DNA of 64,000 nucleotides, from NCBI GenBank assembly GCA_910583795.1, contig CAJTZQ010000001.1:62001-126000 (forward strand), given 5' to 3'. Every line of letters begins with the position of its first letter. Position 1 is the stretch's first letter. Under the pieces are notes generated by a model. The model had not been told where the DNA came from, did not search any database, and saw nothing but the letters and a program-made list of their open reading frames with translations. The DNA comes from an uncultured Muribaculaceae bacterium (GTDB lineage: Bacteria > Bacteroidota > Bacteroidia > Bacteroidales > Muribaculaceae). The position numbers and the translations under genes were made by a program. This document shows positions 53,439-62,758 of the stretch, in pieces.

Positions 53439-54266
53439 ATGGGAAAAACAATCCTCAAATGGCTGATTCTCATCTCTTTTTTCGTCTATATCACATGGGT
53501 GACGATATGGGCGCATGGAGAGGCGAGACGTCATGGCTGTCAAGGAATTGAAGTGACAATCACAAAGTCTATGACCGCTGATACGATCACAAGGAATGGT
53601 GTGCTCGACGAATTGAAACGCTATCCCAAGCAAATCATAGGCAGACCGATTGAAACAATCAATACTCTGGAAATTGAGCAATATCTCGGCAGATTCTCTA
53701 ATTTTGAGGATGTAAATTGTATTTTTCAGACTGATGGGAAACTGAGCGTAACTATCACACCTATGGTGCCTGCTCTGCGAGTTTTCGAAAACGGGAAAAG
53801 CTATTATATCAACAAAGATGGAAAAAAAATCGAATCAAAAGCAAATTTCTTTGTCGATGTGCCGGTTGTGAGCGGATCTTTTAACGATAAGTTCACACCT
53901 CAACAACTTCTTCCGGTGTCCAAATTTGTAGAATCCGACCCTGTCTTAAACGAGCTGGTGAGTATGATCGAGGCAAAAGATGCAGACAATATCATACTCA
54001 TTCCAAGAATCAAAGGACATGTGGTGAATTTCGGAGACACAACACGGCTTAAAGAAAAACGTCAGGCTTTATTGGCTGTCTATCGCAAGGTGATGCCACA
54101 TAAAGGATGGGAAGAATACGATACTATCTCTGTGAAATTCAAAGGGCAAGTCGTGGCAACTCGAAGAATCAAGGTTAAGACTGACCATGGTGGAGATTAT
54201 GGCGACGACATTGCCCTTGAGGAAGCCACCCTTCCGGAATTGACACCCACAGGACAAAATAACTGA
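53439..54266 (+). CDS. ftsQ: Cell division protein FtsQ
   Basis: A 275-residue bitopic protein: cytoplasmic 5 residues, one transmembrane helix (about 5-24, ILKWLILISFFVYITWVTIW), then a periplasmic POTRA-like domain (EVTITKSMTADTITRNGVLDEL region, about 36-60) and a second beta domain. It connects FtsL/FtsB to the divisome. Position between murC and ftsA is decisive; sequence conservation is low as usual. Confidence 0.88.
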   Translation: MGKTILKWLILISFFVYITWVTIWAHGEARRHGCQGIEVTITKSMTADTITRNGVLDELKRYPKQIIGRPIETINTLEIEQYLGRFSNFEDVNCIFQTDGKLSVTITPMVPALRVFENGKSYYINKDGKKIESKANFFVDVPVVSGSFNDKFTPQQLLPVSKFVESDPVLNELVSMIEAKDADNIILIPRIKGHVVNFGDTTRLKEKRQALLAVYRKVMPHKGWEEYDTISVKFKGQVVATRRIKVKTDHGGDYGDDIALEEATLPELTPTGQNN

Positions 54267-54333
54267 CAAAATCAACCAAGAGATCAAACCTGATCGCGAT
54301 TCTGCGGTTAATATTAGAGAACACCTAAGCACA

Positions 54334-55653
54334 ATGAGTGAAAGATATATAGCAGCTGTAGAAATAAGCAGTTCCAAAATAATTGCTTCCATTGGAAAAA
54401 CTTCCGGTGAAGGGCAGCTTGATGTGATTGCCATCGAGGAAGAAAACGATGTGGAAGGCGTGAGATATGGCATCATCCAGAATCTGGAAGAGACATCTGT
54501 GCGGGTTTCACGGCTATTGAATAGGCTTGAGCACCACACCGGAGTCTCTCCAAGAAAGATAAAAGGCGTATTTGTGGGATTATCCGGACGCTCTTTGAAA
54601 AGCATCACTGCGGAAGTGTCATTAAATCTACCTGAAGGCACTGAAATCACTGAGGATATTATCAATAAACTTACTGAAGACGCCAAGCGGAAAGCAATTG
54701 ACAATACCCTTGAAGTGGTTGATGCTGTGCCACGCATATATACTGTGGATAAGGCAGAGACCCACACACCCAAAGGTGCTGTGGGAAGCCACATCCAAGC
54801 CACATTCGATCTGATTGTGTGCCGTCCGGAACTAAAACGGAATCTGAGCCGCACTATCCCCGACAAATTAGGCATCAAGATAGAAGGGTTTGTGGTGACT
54901 GCACTTGCCACCGGGCATCTGATACTAACCGCAGATGAGAAACGTCTCGGCTGCATGCTCGTTGACATAGGTGCTGAAACCACCACAGTAACCATATACC
55001 GGAAAGGATGCCTGCGTTACTTTGTCACATTGCCGCTGGGAGGAAGAAACATCACACGGGATATTACATCACTGAACGTGCTTGAAGAAAGAGCGGAACA
55101 GATTAAAATCGCTATCGGCAATGCTATGGGACAAGACTCTGTGCCTCCACTCAATGTTAACGGAGTGAGACATACCGATGTGAATAATCTTGTAGTGGCA
55201 CGTTCAGAAGAGATTGTAGCCAATATTATGGAGCAAATTGAATACGCCGGTTTGAAAGAGGCAGACCTGCCCGGGGGAATCATTTGCATTGGCGGAGGAT
55301 CTAAATTACAGGGAATGATTGACTTGATTGAGCTTCAGAGCGGTCTCCCGGTTCGCCGGGGGCAATTACCTCAATATGTTCGTTTTGAAGACGATCATGC
55401 CGGGAATAAGAACATGATTCAAGTAGTAAGCGTCCTTTACGCCGGAGCCACACTAAGTCAGCAAGAATGTCTTGAAATTCCTGAGCGTGGAGAAATACCA
55501 ATCACCGGCACCGCTCCTGTAGAGCCGGAATCCCCAAAAGAACCAAGCGAAAAAGTAGAAAAAACCAACAAAATAATCAAAGGTCTTAAAATGCGTATAG
55601 CTAAAATGTTCAGCAATCCCGATGATGCCGATGATTCTGAATTGATGGAATAG
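54334..55653 (+). CDS. ftsA: Cell division protein FtsA
   Basis: A 439-residue actin-fold protein that anchors FtsZ to the membrane. ATP-binding phosphate loops AAVEISSSKIIASIG (about 6-20) and MLVDIGAETTTVTIY (about 208-222), and the GGIICIGGGSKLQGM motif (about 309-323) are visible. The C-terminus has a charged linker and an amphipathic segment IIKGLKMRIAKMF (about 413-425), the membrane-targeting helix, here followed by an acidic tail. Confidence 0.95.
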   Translation: MSERYIAAVEISSSKIIASIGKTSGEGQLDVIAIEEENDVEGVRYGIIQNLEETSVRVSRLLNRLEHHTGVSPRKIKGVFVGLSGRSLKSITAEVSLNLPEGTEITEDIINKLTEDAKRKAIDNTLEVVDAVPRIYTVDKAETHTPKGAVGSHIQATFDLIVCRPELKRNLSRTIPDKLGIKIEGFVVTALATGHLILTADEKRLGCMLVDIGAETTTVTIYRKGCLRYFVTLPLGGRNITRDITSLNVLEERAEQIKIAIGNAMGQDSVPPLNVNGVRHTDVNNLVVARSEEIVANIMEQIEYAGLKEADLPGGIICIGGGSKLQGMIDLIELQSGLPVRRGQLPQYVRFEDDHAGNKNMIQVVSVLYAGATLSQQECLEIPERGEIPITGTAPVEPESPKEPSEKVEKTNKIIKGLKMRIAKMFSNPDDADDSELME

Positions 55654-55744
55654 CAAATATATAAATCTTGATGCGTAGTCAACGCGCTACAATTCTTTCC
55701 AGAATAATCATTAACCTCTTACCTCATTATTGAAAGCATCCCAT

Positions 55745-57127
55745 ATGGACGACAACGAGATATATAACTTGGCAGACGATTCAAAGTTTGACGAAGACCC
55801 CAACGCCTCAATTATCAAGGTGATAGGAGTTGGCGGAGGCGGAAGCAATGCTGTCAACTACATGTATGGTCAAAACATACAGAACGTAAATTTTGTGGTC
55901 TGCAACACCGACAAACAGCACCTGAATGAGATGGCGGTCCCTACAAAATTATTGTTAGGCTGGGATGTCACTCACGGACGTGGTGCAGGGAATAATCCGG
56001 AAATAGGGCGTCAGTGTGCAGAAGAAAGCACGGAAGAGATAAAGAAACTCTTCCAGGACGGTACAGAGATGGTTTTCATCACAGCCGGAATGGGTGGAGG
56101 CACCGGCACGGGGGCTGCACCTGTAGTGGCAAGACTTGCGAAAGAAGCTGACATGCTGACCATCGGTATTGTCACAGTGCCGTTCATGTTTGAGGGTGAA
56201 AAGAAGATTCTTAAGGCTCTTGACGGAGCGAATGAAATGCGTAAACATGTCGACGCACTTCTCGTCATCAACAATGAAAATCTCATCGAGCTTTACAAGG
56301 ATTATAACTTCTTCAATGCTTTTCAGAAAGCTGATGACACACTGGCTAACGCTGCAAGAAGTATCTCTGATATTATTTCAGAAAGATGCTACATAAACGT
56401 TGACTTCCAAGACGTAAAGACGACGTTGAAAGACAGTGGCACGGCTATCATATCAACTGCTTACGGAGAAGGGGAACACCGCATTTCGGATGCAATCCAC
56501 AATGCTCTACATTCACCGCTTCTTAAAGCTCACGATATCAACACATCTAAAAGATTGCTCTTTAAATTTTCATGTTCACGTCAGTCAGACAACCCATTAC
56601 GCACTGAGGAGATTGCAGAAATCACACAATTCACCTCAAAGCTTCCGTCGAGCATCGATGTGAAGTGGGGTATTGGTGACAATCCTGAACTTGAAGACAA
56701 AGTCAAAATAACTGTTTTAGCCTCCGGATTCGATGTAACGTTGAGAGAGTCAGAGCCAAGAACCTATAAAAATGAAGAAAGAGCCAAAGGTCCCATTATC
56801 TTTGAAGGTAAGAAAGACCCAGAGGAAGAAAAGATAAAGAAAGAAGAAACCACAGAAAGGATCGTCGATTTCTATGGCCCTGACAAGGTCATAAAACAAC
56901 GTCGCACAGCCGCACGCATGAAATATGCCGTGTTGAAGCCCTCTCAATTTGACGATCATGAAGTGATAGCATTGATAGAAAGCGTGCCCACATTCAACAG
57001 GGAACCTCGATTCAATGAAGAACTGCAACGAATTTCAGAAGGCAATTCAGTCAATTCCCATTCTGAACCCTTGAAAAAAGAAAGGGGAGGAGAAACAATA
57101 TCCTTCGGGGACTTCTCCATGCCCTGA
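55745..57127 (+). CDS. ftsZ: Cell division GTPase FtsZ
   Basis: A 460-residue tubulin homologue forming the Z ring. GTP-binding VGGGGSNAVNYMY is near 30-42, the tubulin signature GMGGGTGTGAAPVVA near 114-128, and the T7 synergy loop VDFQDVKT near 220-227. The C-terminal linker is long and charged (about 335-450), with VEE-like short motifs; the extreme C-terminus is ISFGDFSMP rather than the IPAYLRR-type peptide. I use the ATG at 55745, since the TTG 15 bases upstream adds residues not seen in the family. Confidence 0.95.
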   Translation: MDDNEIYNLADDSKFDEDPNASIIKVIGVGGGGSNAVNYMYGQNIQNVNFVVCNTDKQHLNEMAVPTKLLLGWDVTHGRGAGNNPEIGRQCAEESTEEIKKLFQDGTEMVFITAGMGGGTGTGAAPVVARLAKEADMLTIGIVTVPFMFEGEKKILKALDGANEMRKHVDALLVINNENLIELYKDYNFFNAFQKADDTLANAARSISDIISERCYINVDFQDVKTTLKDSGTAIISTAYGEGEHRISDAIHNALHSPLLKAHDINTSKRLLFKFSCSRQSDNPLRTEEIAEITQFTSKLPSSIDVKWGIGDNPELEDKVKITVLASGFDVTLRESEPRTYKNEERAKGPIIFEGKKDPEEEKIKKEETTERIVDFYGPDKVIKQRRTAARMKYAVLKPSQFDDHEVIALIESVPTFNREPRFNEELQRISEGNSVNSHSEPLKKERGGETISFGDFSMP

Positions 57128-57138
57128 CACAAAATAAA

Positions 57139-57162
57139 TCAACTTCCATTTTCGAAAGTTGA
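57139..57162. repeat. Stem-loop repeat, partial copy after ftsZ
   Basis: TCAACTT at 57139-57145 and AAGTTGA at 57156-57162 with CCATTTTCGA between. It resembles the TCAACTTTCGC palindrome of copies 1 and 2, with a diverged centre. It lies 11 bases after the ftsZ stop. A further GC-rich hairpin (CGGAG-11-CTCCG) is near 57205-57230. Confidence 0.45.
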
Positions 57163-57246
57163 GGAAACAGAGAACAAATTAAAATATATCCAGACAAAAC
57201 GAGCGGAGGCGCACGGCGGCTCCGGATAACCAACAAAAGTCAAAAA

Positions 57247-58983
57247 ATGGAAACCAAATTCCAGATGGTGGCAAAGACCTTTCAGGGTCTTGAAGACGTG
57301 CTCCGTGACGAACTCATTGAATTAGGGGCAGAGAACGTTGAAATCGGGCTAAGAATGGTGACGTTCGAAGGAGACAACGAACTCATGTATAGAGCGAACC
57401 TCTGTTGCCGTACTGCCCTCAGAATTCTCAAGCCTATCGTAAAGTTTACGGCTGATTCTACCGACGAACTTTATGATCAGGTAAGAGATCTCGATTGGGA
57501 ACAATTTATGAATGTAGATTCAACATTCTCGATTGATTCCACCGTCAATAGCGCAGAGTTTACTCATTCGAAATTTGTGACTTACCGTGTAAAGGACGGT
57601 ATTGCAGACCATTTCAATGACAAATACGGCAAGCGTCCGTCAATTAGGCTATCAGGCGCTGACGTGCAGCTGAACGTGCATATCTCCGACAATCGTGTCA
57701 CAATCTCACTTGACTCGAGCGGTGAGCCATTGTCTAAGAGAGGTTACCGAGTGGAACAGACAGAAGCTCCTATCAACGAAGTGCTCGCAGCCGGCATCAT
57801 TATGAAGACCGGATGGCGTGGAGATTGCGATTTCGTAGATCCTATGTGCGGATCCGGCACATTTCTTGTTGAGGCTGCACTGATTGCCGCTAATATCAAC
57901 CCCGGCATTTACAGGGAGCATTTCGCTTTCGAAAAATGGCAAGACTTTGACCAGGAACTCTTTGAGGAAATTTATAACGACGACTCAGCCGAAAGGGAAT
58001 TTGCCTATAAGATATATGGCGGCGATATTTCTCCCGAAGCAGTAGCGATTGCACGTAAAAACATTAAGTCAGCACGTGTGGAAGATATGGTTGATCTTCA
58101 GTGTAAGTCTGTTACAGAATGGACAGACAACGCTCCGGAAGGTGTGCTCGTCACTAATCCTCCTTATGGAGAAAGACTCCGCCCGGACAATATCAACCTT
58201 CTTTACCGTAGCATAGGATCCACTCTCAAGACATATTTCCAGGGGTGGCACGCATGGATAATTGGATTTAAAGACGAACAGTTTGCCGAAATCGGTTTGA
58301 AACCGTCAATCAAGATTCCTCTTCACAACGGCAGTCTCGAATGCAGTCTCCGTGAATACGTCTTGTTTGATGGCAAATATTCCGATTTCCGTGCCGAAGG
58401 TGGAAGCGTAAGCAATCCTGAAGCGCGCAAGGAACAGGGGCCTAAGAAAGTTCGCCATATTTCGGACGACGACTGGGAGAAACAGGCGAAAAAATTCAAT
58501 AGCGGCAAAGGGATGACCGACGACCGCAAAAAGAAAAAAACTTTTAACAGAGACGATAAAAAGCGTTCGTTTGACAGCACTCCAAAAGGAAGGTTCAGCC
58601 GTGATGACGATGATGATGATTTTGATAATTACCGCTCTGGAAGCGATAATTTCAAACAGAACCGCAGTTACGACAGGGAAGGACGTAATGATCGCGGAGG
58701 TAAAGGGTTTGACCGCAACGACAGAGGCGAACGCAAGCCTTTCCGAGGAGACAGAAACGATCGTCCGTTTAATAGAGACAACCGTGGTGGCAACAATAAA
58801 AGTAACCGAAGTTTCGACAAGGGAGACAAGAAATTTGACCGCGATCGCAAACCTCAGGAAAACAGAGGATATAATCCGGCAAATTCACGCGGTCCACGCC
58901 TGCCACAATCGTCTGAGACAATAATCAATCCCGTGCACATGCGTCAACGCAAGGGATGGAAAAAGAATGAAGAAGAGGATTAA
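57247..58983 (+). CDS. rlmL: THUMP-domain class I RNA methyltransferase with long Arg/Asp/Gly tail
   Basis: A 578-residue protein. The first 390 or so residues are a THUMP domain (about 50-155) and a SAM methyltransferase domain (VDPMCGSGTFLVEAAL near 197-212, VTNPPYGERLRP near 300-311), the arrangement of the 23S rRNA N2-guanine methyltransferase RlmL. The second RlmK half of the E. coli fusion is absent. Residues about 430-578 form a disordered tail rich in Arg, Asp, Gly, Asn and Phe (GRNDRGGKGFDRNDRGER-like blocks), reminiscent of RGG tails of DEAD-box helicases. Exact target base is inferred. Confidence 0.8.
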   Translation: METKFQMVAKTFQGLEDVLRDELIELGAENVEIGLRMVTFEGDNELMYRANLCCRTALRILKPIVKFTADSTDELYDQVRDLDWEQFMNVDSTFSIDSTVNSAEFTHSKFVTYRVKDGIADHFNDKYGKRPSIRLSGADVQLNVHISDNRVTISLDSSGEPLSKRGYRVEQTEAPINEVLAAGIIMKTGWRGDCDFVDPMCGSGTFLVEAALIAANINPGIYREHFAFEKWQDFDQELFEEIYNDDSAEREFAYKIYGGDISPEAVAIARKNIKSARVEDMVDLQCKSVTEWTDNAPEGVLVTNPPYGERLRPDNINLLYRSIGSTLKTYFQGWHAWIIGFKDEQFAEIGLKPSIKIPLHNGSLECSLREYVLFDGKYSDFRAEGGSVSNPEARKEQGPKKVRHISDDDWEKQAKKFNSGKGMTDDRKKKKTFNRDDKKRSFDSTPKGRFSRDDDDDDFDNYRSGSDNFKQNRSYDREGRNDRGGKGFDRNDRGERKPFRGDRNDRPFNRDNRGGNNKSNRSFDKGDKKFDRDRKPQENRGYNPANSRGPRLPQSSETIINPVHMRQRKGWKKNEEED

Positions 58984-59035
58984 ACATATTCTTCTGTCTT
59001 CAGGCAATTTTAAATTATATCAACAATAAATCCAA

Positions 59036-60022
59036 GTGACACGATCTAAAGGAATTGGGAAAACAGGTTTAGTGCTTGCTGTCATGGCAATGATTGCCAT
59101 GACAGCAGTATCTTACTTACTTCGCCCGGACTCCAGACTATCCGGAGAACTTGGCATATGCCTCCCGTCGCCCAACCTTTGGGAAATTAATCCGGTGTCA
59201 TCCTGGATTATCAACACCGTGCTGACAGGAGCTGTTGCCTTTGGAGCATTTTTCCTTAACCGCACACATAACTTCATCCGGTCCACGCAACCGGTGCTCC
59301 CGGTAATGTTTCTATTACTTGCCGGTTCAAATCCCTGGATTAACTATTATCTATCTTCCTCCACATTGATATGTGCAATCAATCTGATATCATTGTCGAT
59401 ATTGTTCGGAGAATATAATTCCCGCAATGCCACTCAGCCCATGTTTGCCATAGGCACCTTCATGTCGGTGGGGTCGATGTTTCAGTATGCCTTTCTGCCG
59501 ATGATTGTGGCATATGTTCTTGGCGCCATCATAATGAAAGCTTTCAGATTTAAAGAATTTTTGGCGCTTGGGATGGGATTGATCGCACCATACTGGGTAG
59601 GGATAGGTCTCGGGCTCATCAGTCTTGACTCTTTTCAAATGCCTGATATAACAAATCTTTTCAGCAATTTTGCAAAAGCATCTGAAATATTTGTTTTGGC
59701 AGTAAGTGTCGGGACGGCGATATTCTTCGGCGCGCTGCTTGCCTTAAACAACAGTATAAAACTTTATGCAGGCAATTCAAGAGTCAACGCACAAAACATG
59801 ACAATCACTTTATTAGGTGTGGTCTGCACAATCTGTATCATTGTTGATTTCTCAAATATGTTAGCCTATCTCGGCACATTATATCTTACAGTAGCTGTCC
59901 AAGTGGCAAACATGTGCGCCTTGTGGAGAATAAAAAGAGAATGGCTTGTTGTCTTTATACCGGCAATAATATATATAGGATTTTTTATTGCGATGATTCT
60001 TAGTGGATTTAACCAGGGATAA
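59036..60022 (+). CDS. Polytopic membrane protein of unknown function
   Basis: A 328-residue protein with about eight to ten hydrophobic segments, starting at a GTG (next in-frame Met is 16 residues later and would shorten the first segment). No known transporter motif is visible; charged residues occur at the expected cytoplasmic loops (RKSKGIG-like start, KAFRFKEF). In Bacteroidales a membrane protein of this kind often lies next to pdxB. A repeat stem-loop follows the stop. Confidence 0.55.
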   Translation: MTRSKGIGKTGLVLAVMAMIAMTAVSYLLRPDSRLSGELGICLPSPNLWEINPVSSWIINTVLTGAVAFGAFFLNRTHNFIRSTQPVLPVMFLLLAGSNPWINYYLSSSTLICAINLISLSILFGEYNSRNATQPMFAIGTFMSVGSMFQYAFLPMIVAYVLGAIIMKAFRFKEFLALGMGLIAPYWVGIGLGLISLDSFQMPDITNLFSNFAKASEIFVLAVSVGTAIFFGALLALNNSIKLYAGNSRVNAQNMTITLLGVVCTICIIVDFSNMLAYLGTLYLTVAVQVANMCALWRIKREWLVVFIPAIIYIGFFIAMILSGFNQG

Positions 60023-60030
60023 ACAATTCA

Positions 60031-60048
60031 GCTTTCGCAAACGAAAGC
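60031..60048. repeat. Stem-loop repeat, partial copy before pdxB
   Basis: GCTTTCG, CAAA loop, CGAAAGC, closely like the TTTCGCAAGCGAAA palindrome of copy 2. It is followed by GATTAAC, which also appears in copies 1 and 2. It lies eight bases after the preceding stop. Confidence 0.55.
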
Positions 60049-60070
60049 GAGATTAACATTTGCATAAATT

Positions 60071-61090
60071 ATGGAGTGTAAACTCAACATTATAGCTGAC
60101 AATAAAATCCCATTCCTGAATGGACGTCTTGAGAGCGTTGCCAATGTGACTTATGCCGCACCGGAATCGTTTGACCGTGACCTTGTAAAAAATGCTGACG
60201 CATTGATAATCAGGACACGCACCCGCTGCGACGCCTCTCTTTTGGAAGGCTCATCTGTAAAATTAATAGCCACAGCAACAATCGGGACAGACCACATTGA
60301 TCTTGAATGGTGCAGGAATAATAACATCGAAATACTCAACGCGGCAGGCTGCAACGCACCCGGAGTGGCTCAATACGTATGGTCGTCATTACTAAGAAAC
60401 GGTTTTGACCCTAAAGAAGACACATTGGGGGTCATAGGCTATGGAAATGTAGGGTCGATAGTCGCAGACTGGGGTAAAAAATTAGGATGCCGCATACTCG
60501 TTTGCGATCCTCCCAGAAAGAAATCTGGCATGAAAGATGTGGATTATCTAAATTTAGACCAAGTTCTTCATGAAGCTGATGCCGTCACCTTGCACACACC
60601 ATTGACCACCACGGGAGAGGATGCAACGTTCCACATGATCGATGTAAAACATTTGGATATGTTGAAAAGAGGGGCAATACTCATCAATGCGGCAAGAGGC
60701 GGTGTAGTCGACAATGAAGCCTGGAAAAATCATTTGAAAGAGGGGAGAACCAAGGCTTTCATCGACACATGGGAATGGGAACCTGAAATTGACAGGGAGC
60801 TTCTTAAATTGGCAACTATTGCAACGCCTCACATAGCAGGTTATTCTTTTGAAGGGAAACAGCGTGCAACCCGTATGGCTCTTGAAGCCGTGGAACAATA
60901 TTTTGGTATACATACCGACAAATCGGGGTTAGAAGGGATATACCATACTCCGTCGGGAATCGCCACTGAGATAATCTGCGCTTCTTATAACCCGTTTTCC
61001 GACACGAATGCACTGAGAGCTAATCCTGACCGTTTTGAGCAACTGAGGGGTGACTATAACTATCGTAAAGAGCCTCAGATGGACAAGTAA
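60071..61090 (+). CDS. pdxB: 4-phosphoerythronate dehydrogenase
   Basis: A 339-residue NAD-dependent dehydrogenase for pyridoxal-phosphate synthesis. The NAD site LGVIGYGNVGSIVADWGK is near 119-136, RTRTRCDASLL near 49-59, and the catalytic Arg/Glu/His region includes INAARGGVVDNEAW (about 206-219) and TPHIAGYSFEGK (about 255-266). Length is shorter than E. coli PdxB by about 40 residues at the C-terminus. Confidence 0.92.
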   Translation: MECKLNIIADNKIPFLNGRLESVANVTYAAPESFDRDLVKNADALIIRTRTRCDASLLEGSSVKLIATATIGTDHIDLEWCRNNNIEILNAAGCNAPGVAQYVWSSLLRNGFDPKEDTLGVIGYGNVGSIVADWGKKLGCRILVCDPPRKKSGMKDVDYLNLDQVLHEADAVTLHTPLTTTGEDATFHMIDVKHLDMLKRGAILINAARGGVVDNEAWKNHLKEGRTKAFIDTWEWEPEIDRELLKLATIATPHIAGYSFEGKQRATRMALEAVEQYFGIHTDKSGLEGIYHTPSGIATEIICASYNPFSDTNALRANPDRFEQLRGDYNYRKEPQMDK

Positions 61091-61131
61091 TGAGAATCCA
61101 GGATTTGAACTTAATTTAACCTGCACTTCAG

Positions 61132-61797
61132 ATGGCTAAAGATAAAAAATATTATGTGATTTTCAAAGGTCATAATCCGGGGGTATATGACGATTGGAAC
61201 GATGCCAAAGAGCAAATCGACGGATTTTCCAATCCGGTATACAAAGGATATGGCAGTCCCTCTGAAGCAGCCGAGGCATATCGCAAATTCAGTCGTAATG
61301 CAGACAACGGAGACCTTGGAAAATTTCTCGCGGAAGCAAGCCTGAGGTCTCTTCCAAAACCCAGGCAACCAGACTATATGACAAATCCGGAAGTTGATCT
61401 TGATGCCTGGGCGGTGGATGCTTCATGCCTTGGCAATCCCGGTAAAATGGAATATCAGGGTGTTGAACTTATGACCGGACGAATCATTTTTCGTATCGGC
61501 CCGTTTGAAGATGCCACAAATAATATCGGGGAGTTTTTAGCAATTGTACATGCAATGGCACTCATGTCGAGAGAAGGTAAGTTTCATAATATTTATTCTG
61601 ACTCCGTCTCAGGGATGTCTTGGGTCAGAAACCGAAAAATAAAAACCCAACTCCAGCAGACCTCTAACAACGCAAAAGTGTTTGAGCTTATGGCGAGAGC
61701 TCTGACCTGGCTTCATACGCACCAGTTTCCCGCAAAAGTATTAAAATGGCAAACCGACCGGTGGGGAGAGATACCGGCAGATTTCGGAAGGAAATAG
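61132..61797 (+). CDS. rnhA: Ribonuclease H with viroplasmin domain
   Basis: A 221-residue enzyme cutting RNA in RNA-DNA hybrids. The N-terminal viroplasmin/RNase HI-NTD fold (YYVIFKGHNPGVYDDW, about 7-22) binds hybrid. The catalytic domain has the acidic residues Asp96 (WAVDAS), Glu134 (NIGEF), Asp157 (IYSDSV) and Asp217 (IPADF). The arrangement is the usual Bacteroidota one. Confidence 0.92.
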   Translation: MAKDKKYYVIFKGHNPGVYDDWNDAKEQIDGFSNPVYKGYGSPSEAAEAYRKFSRNADNGDLGKFLAEASLRSLPKPRQPDYMTNPEVDLDAWAVDASCLGNPGKMEYQGVELMTGRIIFRIGPFEDATNNIGEFLAIVHAMALMSREGKFHNIYSDSVSGMSWVRNRKIKTQLQQTSNNAKVFELMARALTWLHTHQFPAKVLKWQTDRWGEIPADFGRK

Positions 61798-61810
61798 GGT
61801 AGAGCGCCAT

Positions 61811-62758
61811 ATGAACTGTCACGAAGGGGAAAATATCAAAGACAATATCCGCAAGGCTTTGCAGAAATCAGGAGCAGTGGCAATAGGATTCGCCAAGGCA
61901 GCCCCTGTTGAGGCAGATGTCATCGATGGTTACAATCGTTGGATAGAGAAGGGGAATAATGCAGGCATGGACTATCTCAAACGCCATGCCGCACTTAAGG
62001 CAGACCCCTCTCATGTGCTGGAGAATGTCGCAACCGTAATAAGTTTGGCATTCAGCTATGCGCCCTATCAAAGACGGGACCCGAGTTTGCCGAAGATCGC
62101 ATTCTATGCTTATGGCGAAGACTACCACGATGTATTGAGAAAACGTCTTAAGCCAATCGTGGAACTATTAAAGAACGAGTATGGAGGGGAATGGAGAATT
62201 TGTATAGATTCCGCCCCGTTGCCCGAAAGATATTGGGCAATAAAATGTGGAATAGGCAAAAGAGGAAAAAACGGCTCTGTAATCGTTGATAATTTCGGCA
62301 GCTATATTTTCCTTACCGAAATCCTTACAACGGTCACAGTGGCTCCTGACGAGCCGAGAGGGGATATGTGCATCGGTTGCGGAGATTGCATCAAGGCATG
62401 TCCACAGGGAGCACTGAAGTCTGACGGCACTATTGATTCTCGTAAATGTATAAATTATCTCACGATAGAACATCGGGGAAAATGGGAAAAAGAGAATATG
62501 GAAGCCATGCAGACTGAAGCTGCAAAAAATTCGCTTTACGGCTGCGACATATGTCAGGAAGTATGCCCCCATAACAGAAATATCCCTGCCACAAATATCC
62601 CTGAATTTCGACCTAAAGATGAACTCCTGTCTTTGACATCAGAAGAAGCCATGAAAATGACACAGGAGGAATTTTCAAAATTCTTTAAAGGCTCACCGAT
62701 AAAGCGGGCAAAACTCGAGGGGCTGGCGAGAAATGCCGCGAATATTACGATAGGCTAA
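61811..62758 (+). CDS. queG: Epoxyqueuosine reductase
   Basis: A 315-residue cobalamin- and Fe-S-dependent enzyme that makes queuosine from epoxyqueuosine in tRNA. The N-terminal SAF-like part (SHVLENVATVISLAFSY) and APLPERYWA motif near 137 precede two 4Fe-4S motifs: CIGCGDCIKACPQGAL (about 188-203) and CDICQEVCPHN (about 245-255). The stop overlaps the convergent Sel1-repeat gene by 4 bases. Confidence 0.93.
   Translation: MNCHEGENIKDNIRKALQKSGAVAIGFAKAAPVEADVIDGYNRWIEKGNNAGMDYLKRHAALKADPSHVLENVATVISLAFSYAPYQRRDPSLPKIAFYAYGEDYHDVLRKRLKPIVELLKNEYGGEWRICIDSAPLPERYWAIKCGIGKRGKNGSVIVDNFGSYIFLTEILTTVTVAPDEPRGDMCIGCGDCIKACPQGALKSDGTIDSRKCINYLTIEHRGKWEKENMEAMQTEAAKNSLYGCDICQEVCPHNRNIPATNIPEFRPKDELLSLTSEEAMKMTQEEFSKFFKGSPIKRAKLEGLARNAANITIG

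Noticed and set aside
54069..54995. 308-residue minus-strand open frame
   Set aside because: Antisense to ftsQ and ftsA inside a conserved operon; Ser-rich shadow composition.
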